From Climacium dendroides (Eukaryota; Streptophyta; Bryopsida; Hypnales; Climaciaceae): a stretch of DNA of 64,000 bases. This document shows positions 1 through 11,058 of the stretch, piece after piece (within the stretch, counting starts at the first letter, position 1; each line of letters begins with the position of its first letter). Made by a program: the position numbers and the translations under genes. Under the pieces are notes generated by a model. It was not told the origin of the DNA, did no database searches, and saw only the letters and a list, made by a program, of their open reading frames with translations. The stretch covers positions 41,616,555 through 41,680,554 of the forward strand of contig OX467083.1 of NCBI GenBank assembly GCA_950106755.1. The letters run 5' to 3'.

Positions 1-78
1 AATTTTCTATTTCTGTTCTTGTTTTGTCTCTAAATTTTTATGTTGTAGACTTTATTTTAAGTTGGTAGGAGATTCAAG

Positions 79-1172
79 ATGATTGATACACACTCTCCAC
101 AAGGATTTTCGATGGAGGATATAAGGAGAATGATACAACAACTCCAAGAGGAGAACAACAATTTTAGGAGCGCTTTTGAACGACTTCAATCAGCTTCACG
201 CTCAGTTGTTTCCTCAGTTGCTCCTTCAATTTCAACCCCTTTTGCAGCTAAAGAGCCTTGAGTTAGTCTCCCCGATAAGTTTGATGGTAATCAATCAAAG
301 TTTTGAGACTTTGTAAATCAAGTGTGATTTGTTTTTTAACTTCAACCTCAAAAATATGCCACTGCTGAGTCGCAAGTGGGATTAATTAGTACCTTATGGG
401 AGCTACATTATCGTGGTTTTCCCTTTTGTTAGAGAAGAACACAATTCTTACAGATCTCAATCTTTTCTTAGCAGAATTCAACAATACTTTTGGTGACACC
501 AATAGGGCTCAAACAACAACAATAAAACTTTGATCACTCCAGCAAAATCACGTGCAGCTTCAATACATGCATCAAAATTTTGGATTCTAGCAAATGATGT
601 GGATTGGGACGACAATGTGTTGATCAATGGATTTTGATGCACTACAAGAGAAAGTCGTCCTAATTGACAGAAATCAGCCCCTCCTAATCTACATAAATTT
701 GACAAGTTTCTGTCAATTAGGACAAAAAACTGTCCGAATTGACAAAAATTTGTCCAAATTGACAAAAATCTATTAATTTTCTGTCAATTAGGAGGGGCTG
801 ATTTTTGTCAATTAGGACGACTTTCTGTCAATTCGGACAGGTTTTCTTGTAGTGATGGGGCTTGCATGACGACATTAAAGACTTGCTATTAAATCTATCA
901 TATCTTATTTGTATATAAGAGGCTATCACGCAAGCTGTACAATGTGACAACCGGCTGTTCAAGTAGCAACAAGAACAGAAATCATCTTAGGATCATATTG
1001 ATCAGACTCCATGACACCAATACAACCAAATCCATTGACTCCATCTATGTCGGAACCAATGCAAATTGATGTAGTTTGGTTCAAGCCATTGACAGAATAA
1101 GAAAAGAAACATCAACGTGAAGAGGGATTGTGTCTCTATTGTAGAGGATCAGGACACAAAGCTGATGGCTTC
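79..1172 (+). pseudogene. Ty3/gypsy retrotransposon gag remnant
   Basis: Gag of a Ty3/gypsy LTR retrotransposon, which would coat the element RNA in cytoplasmic particles. The first open stretch (79-261) has a short coiled region, then a stop. Translation in the same region continues with a gag-like motif (SLPDKFDGNQSKF, about 268-306) and further stops at 304 and beyond. A zinc knuckle follows at 1131-1172, reading CLYCRGSGHKADGFP; the last cysteine of the CCHC box is replaced by phenylalanine. A 215-bp MITE (640-854) interrupts the middle. The protease and polymerase parts resume near 3,126 after another insertion. I see no LTR or clear primer-binding site in bases 1-78, so the left LTR is outside the window or lost. 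Certainly non-functional. Confidence 0.75.
640..854. mobile_element. 215-bp CACTA-ended MITE, copy 1
   Basis: A non-autonomous element starting CACTACAAGAGAAAG and ending GGTTTTCTTGTAGTG, flanked by the 3-bp duplication ATG/ATG, as expected of CACTA transposition. Its inside consists of forward and inverted copies of a motif family (CTAATTGACAGAAATCAGCC), so the whole can fold on itself. It has no coding capacity. It sits inside the gag remnant. Three more full copies lie at 2715, 5061 and 38940. Confidence 0.9.
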
Positions 1173-1461
1173 CCAAATAAACAATGAATTACGCTTTGAA
1201 TCCAAAGCGCAAGCATACAACAGAAAAACGACAATGTCTAGCCACAATAGGGACTATGCAGTTGGACTCTACACATTCATCCTCAATTTCAAGTCTTGTT
1301 CTGTCCGTAGATCCTACACCGTATTTTATTATTCTTGTCTTGTCTAGTATTTTTGATCTTGTCCTTGACAGTTTTTCAATATTGTACGCCTGAAAATGAC
1401 AATTTTCAGCATTTGGAGCCATTTCCTTGATAGTTTTTCAACATTTTCAAACACATTTTCA

Positions 1462-2014
1462 GGTGCAAACACAGTAATGGATAGAAAAATTAAAGAATTG
1501 ATGGTGAAACTATTGGACCCATTCATGAAAAAGATGCGTGATATTTATTATGATGGTTTCAATGTTGACTATTTGTATTCTCTCATGAATGAGCATTTCC
1601 CTAATATACCAAGAAACACCCACATAAGAGCAATATTAATGCTTGTTATAAGTGACCACCCTGCTCAATGCAAAATGAGAAAGTTGAAACTATTTGGAAA
1701 GTCTACATGTAGAAGGTGCAAAATGGCTGGGATTCTTTCAATTCAAAATGCATTTTGCACCTTCTACATGTAGACTTTCCAGATAGTTTCAACTTTCTCA
1801 TTTTGCATTGAGCAGGGTGGTCACCTATAACAAGCATTAATATTGCTCTTATGTGGGTGTTTCTTGGTATATTAGGGAAATGCTCATTCATGAGAGAATA
1901 CAAATAGTCAACATTGAAACCATCATAATAAATATCACGCATCTTTTTCATGAATAGATCCAATAGTTTCACCATCAATTCTTTAATTTTTCTATCCATT
2001 ACTGTGTTTGCACC
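1462..2014. repeat. Foldback: two 264-bp inverted arms with a 25-bp spacer
   Basis: Bases 1462-1725 recur in reverse complement at 1751-2014 with only a few differences. Both arms read, on opposite strands, the same peptide: about 80 residues beginning MDRKIKELMVKLLD and ending with a CRRCK motif. The arms differ at only a few residues (for example DPF against DLF). The pair would form a long hairpin RNA if transcribed. The right arm continues naturally into the minus-strand remnant upstream, so the left arm is probably the copied one. Confidence 0.85.
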
Positions 2015-2235
2015 ACTGGTTTGGAAATAAATGTAGTCGGAATTAAAAACACTGGAATGAGTTCAATTGGATTTATTATTCCTACATTCAAGATGGCTAC
2101 TTCTAAAACCCAGCTACTTTGATTGTAGCGCTTTGAAACAGTAAATCCATCCCAATGAGCTGCCAATGCTACACTCCTCAGATCTCCCTGTATCATCTTC
2201 TTCATAGATGATACCTTCTCCAAACAATTCCAACA
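1703..2235 (-). pseudogene. Distant Tnp2-like transposase fragment
   Basis: Read on the minus strand, two open pieces (2223-1999 and 1999-1703) follow each other in the order of a Tnp2 core. First comes a stretch with HWDGFTVSK and SSWVLEVAILN, comparable with the DGVNPF..STWPVIILN region of the intact-looking Tnp2 at 48-49 kb. Then comes a PLVDEL-like helix region, RAILMLVISDHPAQ, and a CRRCK zinc motif, comparable with LHGILMWTVNDFPAYG and its following cysteine pair. The order of motifs is seen; homology is inferred and could be wrong. Frames are broken, so it is not functional. Confidence 0.4.
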
Positions 2236-2714
2236 ATCAAAATTGTATAATTTTCATTCTTCATTCCATCCACGAATCAAATAATCGCTTTTTGTATGGA
2301 AATGAACTATGTGCCATTCTACAACTCTTGCAAAGTATTGGTAAATTCCACTCATGTTTGGGATTCCACCAATCTTGGTAAATTTTCATCTTCTCCATCC
2401 CAAAAATCTTTGATGGATGCAGGAATTTCATTCACAAACTTCTCCAGTCAACAATTTTTTCCTTCCAAAGACTTAACATTTTTTCAAAATACAACTTTGA
2501 ATGCATAATATTTTGTAGTTGATGTCCAATTGGCAAATAATGTATTAGAATTATATTTTTTCTAGTAGTATTGTACATTGTACACGTTTCGGCATGGATG
2601 TAACAATCTTGTTTAATTTTGGGTGGATTGCATGTATACTTGACAACCTTGTCTCCTTCATATGTATCTTCAACACTAGATTCAAGGATAATAGCGTCAT
2701 GTACATTTTCTTTA

Positions 2715-2929
2715 CACTACAAGAGAAACGCGTCCTAATTGACAAAAATCAGCCCCTCCTAATCTACAGAAAATTGACAGATTTTTGTCAATTAGGACAA
2801 TTTTCTGTCATTTCGGACAGTTTTTTGTCCTAATTGACAAAAATCTGTCAATTTTCTGTAGATTAGGAGGGGCTGATTTTTGTCAATTAGGACGAATTTC
2901 TGTCATTTTGGACAGGTTTTCTTGTAGTG
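2715..2929. mobile_element. 215-bp CACTA-ended MITE, copy 2
   Basis: Same family as the copy at 640: begins CACTACAAGAGAAAC, ends TTTTCTTGTAGTG, length 215 bp, flanked by the 3-bp duplication TTA/TTA. It is inserted in the transposase-like insertion that itself lies in the retroelement. Confidence 0.9.
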
Positions 2930-3125
2930 TTAGTTGATCTAATGCGCATTCGGTACCTCCTAGATTCAACCATTCCTCTATTTTTATACATCTTCATTAA
3001 TTTCTTCCAAGTATTGACAACTTGTCCAATCTCATGTCAAGATTCCATCATACGCCATTTATTTGATGGATTGAGCCTTGAAGATCCACATGAAGTAGAG
3101 CCAAAATTTGGAGCCATTTTCAGGT

Positions 3126-4400
3126 GCATGTTGAAAATGTGCTTGAAAATGTTATTCCAATATGTCTAGGTTCTATGAAAATTGAAACCCATGCTTTGAT
3201 AGATTCTAGTACTTCAGCACATTTTATAAATGAATCATTTGTCAAATTGCATAAAATTCCTTTAGTTTGAAAGATAGTAGCAGTTTATGTTGAGGTTATT
3301 GATGGATGATCACTATCTTCTAGTAATGTTACCCAAGAGACAAATCCTCTAGAAACCATATCAGAAGACCACAATAGCCATGTAGCTTATAATGTTATCC
3401 ATTCTCCTTCTAGTCCTATCATCTTAGGACTTTCTTGGCTTGAAAAGTACAATCCCCAAATTGATTGGTCAGATTGTAGTATTACTTTTCTTCCTAAGAA
3501 ACCTCTAATAACAGAGTCCTTAGCAAAACCTGAACCTATTTCTTCCAAAAAAATTCAAAAACCATTATTTATTGAAGCAAGAGCATTCAAGTGTGCTGCA
3601 AAGACTAAACAGTGCTACCTTTGCAATCTATGCAACTCCAACAACTAATGCAACAACAACAACAAACAAGCTTCCGGAGCAATATAAGTCTTTTGAAAAT
3701 ATTTTTGAAAAGAAAAATGCGGATACGCCGCCTCAACATTGATCGTACAATTGTGCCGTTGATTTAAAGAAAGGCGCACAACCACCTTTTGGACCGATTT
3801 ACAACCTATCCCAAGATGAGCTTGTAATGTTGAAGCAATATATTGAGGAAAATTTAACCAAGAATTTCATTCGACACTCAAAGTCTCCAACTGATGCTCC
3901 TGTTTTATTTATGAAAAAAAATATGGATCTTTACGAATATGCGTAGATTATTGAGGCCTTAACATAGTAATAATTACAAATCGATATTCATTGCCATTGG
4001 CTTAGTTGCCATCTTCTTAGCCAACTTAGTTAAGCAAAAATTTATACCAAAATTGATTTAAGAACTACATACAACTTGTTACGTATTAAAAGAGACGAAT
4101 GAAAGACAACATTTCAGACAAGGTATGGCAATTTTGAATACATCATGCCCTTTGGATTAACCAATGGACCAACTTTTTTTCAACACTTGATGAACGATAT
4201 ATTTCAAGAATTTTTGGATGACTTTGTTGTGATTTATTTGGATGACATTCTTATATATGCCAAAAATGAAAAACAACATGAAGAACATGTCAAGTTGGTT
4301 CTTAAAAAACTTTGAAACAATGGTTGATATACAAAATTAGAAAAATGTGTTTTTCATACATTTGAGGTAGAGTTTTTTGGTTATATTATCTCAAATAATG
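3126..4400 (+). pseudogene. Ty3/gypsy pol remnant: protease and reverse transcriptase
   Basis: Continuation of the retroelement. The aspartic protease is recognised by IETHALIDSSTSAHF (about 3180-3225; the catalytic triad is DSS here rather than DTG or DSG) and by its C-terminal IILGLSWLEKYNP near 3420. The reverse transcriptase begins near 3745 with a conserved N-terminal block and reaches the polymerase core with [16 protein letters not shown] and the catalytic YLDDIL box at about 4234-4251. Several stops and frameshifts break it (for example stops near 3270, 3944 and 4315). The protein would cleave the polyprotein and copy the RNA into DNA; here it cannot be made. Confidence 0.85.
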
Positions 4401-4408
4401 GAATATCA

Positions 4409-5014
4409 ATGGATTCCAAGAAGATTCAAGCCGTGTTAGATTGGGGCACATCAAAAATGATACGCAATGTTCAATATTTCCTTGGTTTTGCAAACTTCTA
4501 TCAAATGTTTATACAAAATTATTCACAAATTGCATCTCCTCTTACACGGCTTACTTGCAAGGATAAGTTGGATTGGAATCAAGAAGTAGAAAAAGTTTTT
4601 CAAACATTAAAAAAGGCCTTTACTACAGTTCCAATTTTGATCCATCTCAATTTTTCAAAGCCATTTTTTATAGAGACGGATGCTTCAGGTTTTGTTTTAG
4701 GAGCAGTGCTATCACAACCTGGAGAAATTGAAAAACTACATCTCGTTGCATTTTATTCAAAGAAATTCAATGCTGCAAAAATTCACTATGAAATTCATGA
4801 TAAAGAGTTGCTTGCTATTGTGTACTCCTTTGAAGAATGGCATCATCTACTTGAGGGAGCTATCCATCAAATAACAATATATACTGATCACAAAAATCTT
4901 GAATACTTCATGTCTACTTATGTATTGAATCGTTGTCAAGCTTGTTGGAATATGTCTTTGTCAAGATTTGATTTGTATTACATATCAACCTGGAATACAA
5001 CAAGGGTTGTCTAA
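4409..5014 (+). pseudogene. Ty3/gypsy pol remnant: RT thumb and RNase H
   Basis: The longest open part of the element, 201 codons. It begins in the RT thumb region (VQYFLGFANFYQMFI) and continues into an RNase H domain with FFIETDASGFVLGAVLSQ (first catalytic Asp in TDAS), the AFYSKKFNAA block, HDKELLAIV (catalytic Glu) and YTDHKNLEYF (catalytic Asp). It is in frame with the RT remnant just upstream, which ends at stops before 4400. A stop after 5014 and a MITE at 5061 separate it from the integrase. The ATG at 4409 is internal to the ancestral polyprotein and not a true start. Confidence 0.85.
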
Positions 5015-5060
5015 TGCCCTATCTAAACAATCCAACTTTATGCCAAAAGCGGAAGAAGAA

Positions 5061-5275
5061 CACTACAAGAGAAAGTCGTCCTAATTGACAGAAATCAACC
5101 CCTCCTAATCTACAGAAATTTGACAAGTTTCTGTCAATTAGGACAAAAAACTGTCCAAATTGACAAAAAATTGTCCAAATTGACAAAAATCTGTCAATTT
5201 TCTGTCAATTAGGAGGGGCTGATTTCTGTCAATTAGGACGACTTTCTGTCAATTTGGACAGGTTTTCTTGTAGTG
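5061..5275. mobile_element. 215-bp CACTA-ended MITE, copy 3
   Basis: Begins CACTACAAGAGAAAG and ends TTTTCTTGTAGTG, 215 bp, flanked by the perfect 3-bp duplication GAA/GAA. It lies between the RNase H and integrase parts of the retroelement. It is very close in sequence to the copy at 640. Confidence 0.9.
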
Positions 5276-5289
5276 GAAGCATATGATTT

Positions 5290-6010
5290 ACAATGAACTA
5301 CTCTTTTGAAGCCTGAACATCTTCATTTACGAACAACTCATGTTTCCATTCTAATTGACCCTAGTTTCTTAGAAAAAGTCCAAACAACCTCGAGGAAAAA
5401 CTCTCTTGTTTTTTTATATCCAACAACGAGTTAGAAATGGAACCAAAGATTCAAGTGAATTCAAAATTGAAATTTAGCTTTTGTATTTTGAAGAACATCT
5501 ATACATTCTTGAAGGACCTATGCGTCTCCAAATCTTGCAAGCTCATCATGACCTTCTAGCTGTTGGACATTTTAGATACAACAAGACTTTGAAGCTCATT
5601 TCTTGTGACTTTTGGTGGCTTCAAATGTAGAAAACTATTAAAGAATTTGTACTTTCATGCAATATATGTTCCTATTCAAAAAATTCTTGACATCAGCCTT
5701 ATGGATTACTACAACCACTACCAAGTCCAAAACAACCATGATCATCTGTTTCAATGGATTTCATCACTAATTTGCCACCTTCATTGGAGACTTGGAGTTT
5801 GATACTACTTGTGTAATAGTAGACCGATTTTCAAAAACAACACATTTTGTTTCATGTAAAAAGACAATCACAGGCAAGGAAATAGCTAGATTATTCATCG
5901 ACAATATTTATCACTATCATGGCTTACCCGATGATATTGTGTCTGACCATGGACCATAGTTCATCTCCAAATTTTGGCAATCACTATTTGAAATTTTGAA
6001 AGTGAAATGT
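5290..6010 (+). pseudogene. Ty3/gypsy integrase remnant
   Basis: The zinc-binding N-terminal part appears as AHHDLLAVGHFRYNKTLKL and a following CNIC-like pair (about 5545-5670). The catalytic core shows the first Asp in SVSMDFITNLPP (about 5750) and the second in DDIVSDHGP near 5930; the third acidic residue is not reached. Stops and frameshifts occur at several places (for example after WWLQM and within SDHGP.F). The reading ends abruptly near 6,010, where AT-rich repeat DNA begins, so the element is truncated on its right and no 3' LTR is visible. Confidence 0.8.
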
Positions 6011-6827
6011 TCAATTTTCCAATATTTATCTTATATAATTTCTTACAATTCCAAATGATCTAAAATTTTGATCATTTACAATGGATCATTTTCTTACAAT
6101 GGATCATTTGACCACAATGGGCTGCTTTACTTTACATCAAAACTAGGTGATACCTAGGTAAAATTTAACTATTGGTCTTGAAATAACGCAACAAAAAAGA
6201 ATGAAAATTTTTCTTCTACAAGAAAATAGCAAATATTCTTTTGGCTGTAGCCAAATGGTCAGGAGAAAAACTGTGCATAATTTTTTTTTTTTTTTTTAAA
6301 TTTTAAAACTGGTCAGATCAGGGTGGGTTAAGTCCCCAACGGCCGACATGGATTCTGGAAGTGTTTCATGTACTGTACAGTATTCTGATATTCTTCATGT
6401 CCTAACAGTATTTCGTCTGTCCTTGTTCAGACATGATACATTGGTCGGTCATGAGCCCATCATGATTTGGGGGTCCACATTGCAACAACCACATTCCCAG
6501 CATCAGGATCTCATCTCACTCACTCTTATTCTTTAAAACTCAGCAACAAGTTTTTGGGTTTTGGGGGGGATTTTTTTCGCTTTCTGGTGCCAAATTGCAC
6601 TAGAAAAAATAATTTGGCAAGAAAATGCCACGAAACTTTGATGAAATCATCAAAACACTTTTGAATTTTAAGAAAAAAAATCTTGGATGAAATCACTAGA
6701 TTGTGGATGAAAATTGAATTACAAGCATGTGATATGTACTATTATGATCTTTTCTATCCAATGAATGGATGAATGTTGAAATTTGGAACACCAGTGTAAC
6801 ATTTTATATCACCACTTTGGCACTTTT
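6011..6827. other. AT-rich spacer with a remnant of a TA-type element end
   Basis: No gene is recognised. Around 6113-6140 the sequence GACCACAATGGGCTGCTTTAC matches, almost exactly, the right end of the TA-type element at 7109-8686, so a truncated relative is present. A T-run lies near 6281-6298. Confidence 0.5.
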
Positions 6828-7375
6828 TTAACCCCTAAAGGACCAAACGACGTTTTTTTTGGCAATATAGCAATTTTGGGCAGCTCACTATGAATGGAGT
6901 TTTTATTTTTCTTTCTTTCAAATTTTCACACAACATGTGCCTGAGGAGTAGCTTTAAGGCCCAACAATTTTCATAACTTTTGACTACATGGTCTAAAAAT
7001 TATTGTATGATATGTTGTTTTTTAGTTCGGCATACAATCCGAGCAGCAAAAAAAACTTCTTTTAAAATCACTTTTAAAAAAAAAATTGAAATTGATTCTC
7101 TAGATTTAAGGTAAGATAGCCCATTGTGGTCAAATGACCCATTGCAGTCGCCTAAGAAATGACCCATTGTGGGTTTTTTTTGAGTATGTGAGATGTGGGC
7201 CACAATGCATGACTTACATGATAGCAATGGAGTGAACGCTGACCTTATTATGAACTTTTGATTTTTCAATGTGAAGTCCATTGTAAAAATTGACTTTTTT
7301 GGCCTTCTGTAATAGAAAATATTTTGACTGCATTAGGCAGTGGGTTGAGCATTACAGATTCAGATTTTGTTGGTC

Positions 7376-8505
7376 TTAACCCTAGACCGCCCAAGAGGAC
7401 AAAAAGTGTCCTCACATAGTTTTAAGTTCTATTCAAACCACTGTAACTTTTGCATCCAATGTCCAAATTCAATAAAACTTGTTGGAAAATTTGCGCCTTT
7501 TTTTCTAGTTTGTGTGATAAAATTTTCAAATCAATCCAAAAGGTAATGATTTTCTAGAAGCCAATCGAAATTCACAGGCTCAATTTGATTCACCAAAGTG
7601 CACTCCATGGCTGCAACTTCGGGGGTTTGTATCTCCTTCATCCAATGTTTGATTTCAATGAAATTTGTTGGATTAGATTCCCCTTGAAGTCTAGTTATTG
7701 TGGTGAAATTTTCATGTCAATCCAATTTTTTTTGAATGTTTGGGATCAATTCGAAATTCAAACACTACTAGAAAATTTCGTTTTTCTGTTGTTTTGGTCG
7801 CGTTGATCCGGTCAAAATCTGACAGAAATCTGTTGAAACCAACAGATTTTTGTCAGATTCTGACTAGATCAACGCGACCAAAACAACAGAAAAACGAAAT
7901 TTTCTAGTAGTGAAAATCCCGCCATTCTTGGACTACAGTGAACTTCGGCGGCTTGTATCTTCTTCATACATTCTTCGTTTCCAATAAAAAAATTTGGGAA
8001 AGTTGCGCATACTAGTCTAGTTTGTGTGGCTAAAATTTCATATCAATCCAAGAAGTTATGAGTTACTGATAAGCGTTTTAGTAGATGGAGGTTCAGCCTC
8101 ATATGTGTTTTTTGCAACTTTTCTTGCCTATTTTTTGACATTTGCAAGCCATTTTGCAAACACATTGAGTCAATTGAATGATAATTTTTTTCACCAATGT
8201 GTTTGTATGTTGTTTTTAAATCACTTTATAATTTTAAGTTTTTTCATTTGAGTAGGTTTTGGAATCGAATTTCACCTCCAAGTGTGTTGCAAGGAAAATT
8301 TCAGCATCTTTTTTCAACACTAAAACATTATAATCTTTCAATCCATGTGGTCAAATGACTCCAAATTTGTTCCACATCATCTACAGCATGTTTACTACAA
8401 GATTGTACGGTTAAGATCTGTATAACTTAGTCTCATTTAGAGTTTTAGCAATTCAAAAGCTACAATGTTTTTAATCCAATCCGGCCATGGGCGGTCTAGG
8501 GTTAA
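7376..8505. mobile_element. TTAA element with CCCTAGACCGCCC ends, third nesting level
   Basis: Begins TTAACCCTAGACCGCCCA and ends TGGGCGGTCTAGGGTTAA, a perfect inverted repeat of about 18 bp including TTAA, 1,130 bp long. It encodes nothing recognisable. Its ends resemble those of the 948-bp family only in the TTAACCC start, so it is a separate family of the same type. A 150-bp hairpin MITE (7763-7912) is inserted in it. Confidence 0.8.
7763..7912. mobile_element. 150-bp near-perfect palindromic MITE
   Basis: Begins CACTACTAGAAAATTTCG and ends CGAAATTTTCTAGTAGTG. The two 75-base halves are almost exact reverse complements, with few mismatches near the centre, so a transcript would fold into one uninterrupted hairpin. 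It is flanked by AAA/AAA, the 3-bp duplication expected for CACTA-type ends. Innermost element of the nest at 6828-9355. Confidence 0.9.
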
Positions 8506-9355
8506 GGTAGTCTACAGACTGAATGCTTTAGAAATTCCTAGCAAATTCATACTTTGTCAAAAAAAATTAATTTTAATTGCACTTGCTGTTTCTCACACTT
8601 GTACTAATGTGAGGAAATAATTGAAAAATTTCAACAACAAAATGATGCCAAACTCCTCATTCTGACCACAATGGGCTGGTTTACCTTATATATACTTGGA
8701 AAGCTTTAAATCATTCCATTACGATTAATGAGATGAAAGTTATGAGGAGTTTTAGTTTGGGGTAGTTTGCGGGCATTATAGATTTTCTACTCTCAAATAA
8801 ACTTTGAAGTCCTTTATCTTACTCAATTTCAAAATATTTTTGAAAAAAAAAAATTAGGTGTAGATTTTTTACTACAACATTACGACCATTGGGATTGGCA
8901 TTTTTCAATTCCATAAATTAATTGTTAACAATTTAGTGTTTTGAATCATTCTGTACTTCTTTCTACCTACTATTTTTTTTTCCTATATGTTGTACAACTC
9001 CAAATAATCTGAAAATTTTCAAGCATATTGCCAACTTGCCTTAAAGAACAAATCCAAAGAGTAACCACCATTTTGGACATTTTTTCATAAAAATGTGACC
9101 TTGTGAAGTGTAGTTGCCCAGGTTTTTTCAAGGACAAAAGAAAGGATATTTGTCACTTCAAACGCTAATATCTTACAATCTATATGGCAGAAATTTCTGA
9201 AATTTTTACCACTTCTTTACAAACCACTATACTACAAGATCCTATACTTACATGTGTCCAAAAATATTTTTTTTCTAAAATTTGGTACTTGTATTAGAAT
9301 CTGCAGTTTTAGAGCGGTTTTGGTGAAAACATAGTCAAAAACCTTTAGGGGTTAA

Positions 9356-10352
9356 AAATGGAAAAAAAAAATGCTTAGCAATAGAGTCTTGTCAATAAGA
9401 GTTTGTAAATCTTTTGACTCCAATTATGGTAGTTTACTCTTGAAGCGACCTTTCAGTAAAAGTTGATTGCATTTGAGGAGAAGCATTTGATGAATTTTTA
9501 TAAAATTTTCATAGGAAGAAAAAATGGAATTGGCATCTAACCCAAGTCATTGCATATTTTTTGGACCTTTGTGGAATTAGTTATGGATTTTTGTTGAAAC
9601 GCAAGGATCACTAAAAGTGACCACTTCTTGAAATGTATACTATCGGTGCATTGAAGAAAGCAAAATAGGTTGCTCTTAAAGCACCGTCACTTTTAAAGCA
9701 CCCTACCTTATTATAATCCAATGAGCCTTTGTAGGAAGGGTAAAATTTTGGAGCTTCAAATTCACTCTAAATTTTTACTTTAGAAAAATGTAAAAACAAA
9801 TTATTTAATACAGAAGATGAAAGCTTAAAATTTGGAATTTATGTTTGGAATCCTAAACCCCAAATTAAGTAGTGGAGGTTACAAATTAAATACAAATTGT
9901 AGGTCGCAAATTAAACACAAATTGTTAGTCCAAAAGAGGGGGCAAATTCTGACATTGATGAAAAGCATGGGGAAAAAATGCTTGAGCACTACTTTACACA
10001 AATCCATCTTTTATTTTGCAAAGTTCGGAATTGCCATAGCTTGAGGAGATCAATGATGTTGTTTTGTAGATAAAAGTAGAGGAATATGGTTAAGTGGATG
10101 AAAGAAAACTTAAGTGGGTGAAAATTTTGATAATAAAATGGAAAGAGTTTAATAAAAATCTAGCACTTCTAATCAACATTTTGGCATCTATCAATGTTAC
10201 GTCATCTAAACAATGGGGATGATACAATTACATTCTTTTATTTCTAGACTTATTTTATATTATTGCAAAATTTAATCTGTAATTTCTTAAGGTCAAAAAT
10301 TTATTGCATTTTATAGTGATTTTTGGGTTGTAGGATTATAGCATCAATCCTA
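9356..10352. other. AT-rich spacer with dispersed repeats
   Basis: No gene seen. About 9475-9600 reappears, inverted and diverged, near 14890-15000 (for example CTAACCCAAGTCATTGCATA against its inverse). A short inverted pair around AAAGCACC lies at 9675-9705. Confidence 0.5.
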
Positions 10353-10550
10353 TAATGCCAAGGAGGACAAGATGTGTATGATGAATAATTTTTAGGGTTA
10401 TTTTAGAAATGAGTAGAATGACCATATTCATTGTATGTTAGGAGTGAGGGTTAATGCCAAGGAGGACAAGATGTGTATGATGAATAATTTTTAGGGTTAT
10501 CGTAGAAATGAGTAGAATGACCATATTCATTGTATGTTAGGAGTGAGGGT
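10353..10550. repeat. Tandem duplication, 2 x 99 bp
   Basis: Bases 10353-10451 (starting TAATGCCAAGGAGGACAAG) are repeated at 10452-10550 with only a couple of changes (TTATTTT against TTATCGT). The close identity marks a recent event. Confidence 0.95.
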
Positions 10551-10774
10551 TAAAGATTTAGGATTTTAGGTTGTAGGGTCCATTGTCTTGGTTAGTGCAA
10601 TAGATGATCAATTTAACCGTATGGATATGATCTATGGATCATGTTTTATAATTGTTGTTTAAAAATCATCATCAAATTGTTATTCTAAGTTGCGTTTTAT
10701 AATACATCTTGACATAGTCCAAATTTTGGAACTCTGGATTATTTTGGTCCTTGAGGAAGTAAGGGTTGCCAATA

Positions 10775-11058
10775 AAGTGGGTACAACCAAAATCGAATCC
10801 TACCTAAATTATCATCATTACTCTATGTACATCTCAAAATGTAATACATATATGTATTAAACACACAATTTTAAAATCTCTACCAAAAAAACTTTGTCCC
10901 TTTATAATTCTTGCATATAGTACCCAAATGTTGTATTTTTTGGTGCATTGGAATGTCCTTACACTTGCCAACAAAAAAGATATGAGAATTTGATCAGTCA
11001 TTCTAATAATGGTAAATAGGCTTAGTAGCAAAAAATGGCAATCTAGGGGTACCCACCT
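10775..11058. mobile_element. TA-flanked MITE, AGGT..ACCT family, 284 bp
   Basis: Begins AAGTGGGTACAACC and ends GGGTACCCACCT, bordered by TA on both sides. Its interior aligns with the element at 12913-13191 (shared blocks such as GCTTAGTAGCAAAAA and CACTTGCC.ACAA). Non-coding. Confidence 0.75.

Larger units (their letters stand above)
1425..3105. mobile_element. Unclassified insertion in the retroelement, flanked by a 14-bp direct repeat
   Basis: The gag and protease parts of the retroelement are separated by about 1.7 kb of unrelated DNA. The 14-bp word ATTTGGAGCCATTT occurs at 1411-1424 and again at 3106-3119, as a long target-site duplication would. The interior holds a foldback (1462-2014), a minus-strand transposase-like remnant and a 215-bp MITE (2715-2929). 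I found no convincing terminal inverted repeat just inside the direct repeats, so the class is undecided. Confidence 0.45.
7109..8686. mobile_element. TA-flanked element with AGGTAA ends, nested in copy A
   Basis: Begins AGGTAAGATAGCCCATTGTG and ends CACAATGGGCTGGTTTACCT, an inverted repeat of about 25 bp, flanked by TA on both sides. Copies B and C of the host element lack it: their sequence passes from TTTAGATT directly to the homologue of the downstream side. The duplicated TA suggests a Tc1/mariner (Stowaway-like) origin. Its own interior is interrupted by the TTAA element at 7376-8505. Confidence 0.8.
6828..9355 (+). mobile_element. TTAA element, 948-bp family, copy A (holds nested insertions)
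   Basis: Starts TTAACCCCTAAAGGACCAAA and ends CCTTTAGGGGTTAA: inverted ends with the tetranucleotide TTAA at both borders. After subtraction of the internal insertion (7109-8686 plus one TA) the length is 948 bp, the same as copies B (17295-18250, 956 bp) and C (28933-29881, 949 bp), which align along their whole length. It has no coding capacity. TTAA target sites and CCC-starting ends are features of the piggyBac superfamily, so a non-autonomous piggyBac-like element is the best guess. Confidence 0.8.

Noticed and set aside
1..78. Left LTR end and primer-binding site of the gypsy element
   Set aside because: GTTGGTAGGAG vaguely recalls a tRNA-Met-type site, but there is no TGG-TATCAGA match and no second LTR to compare.
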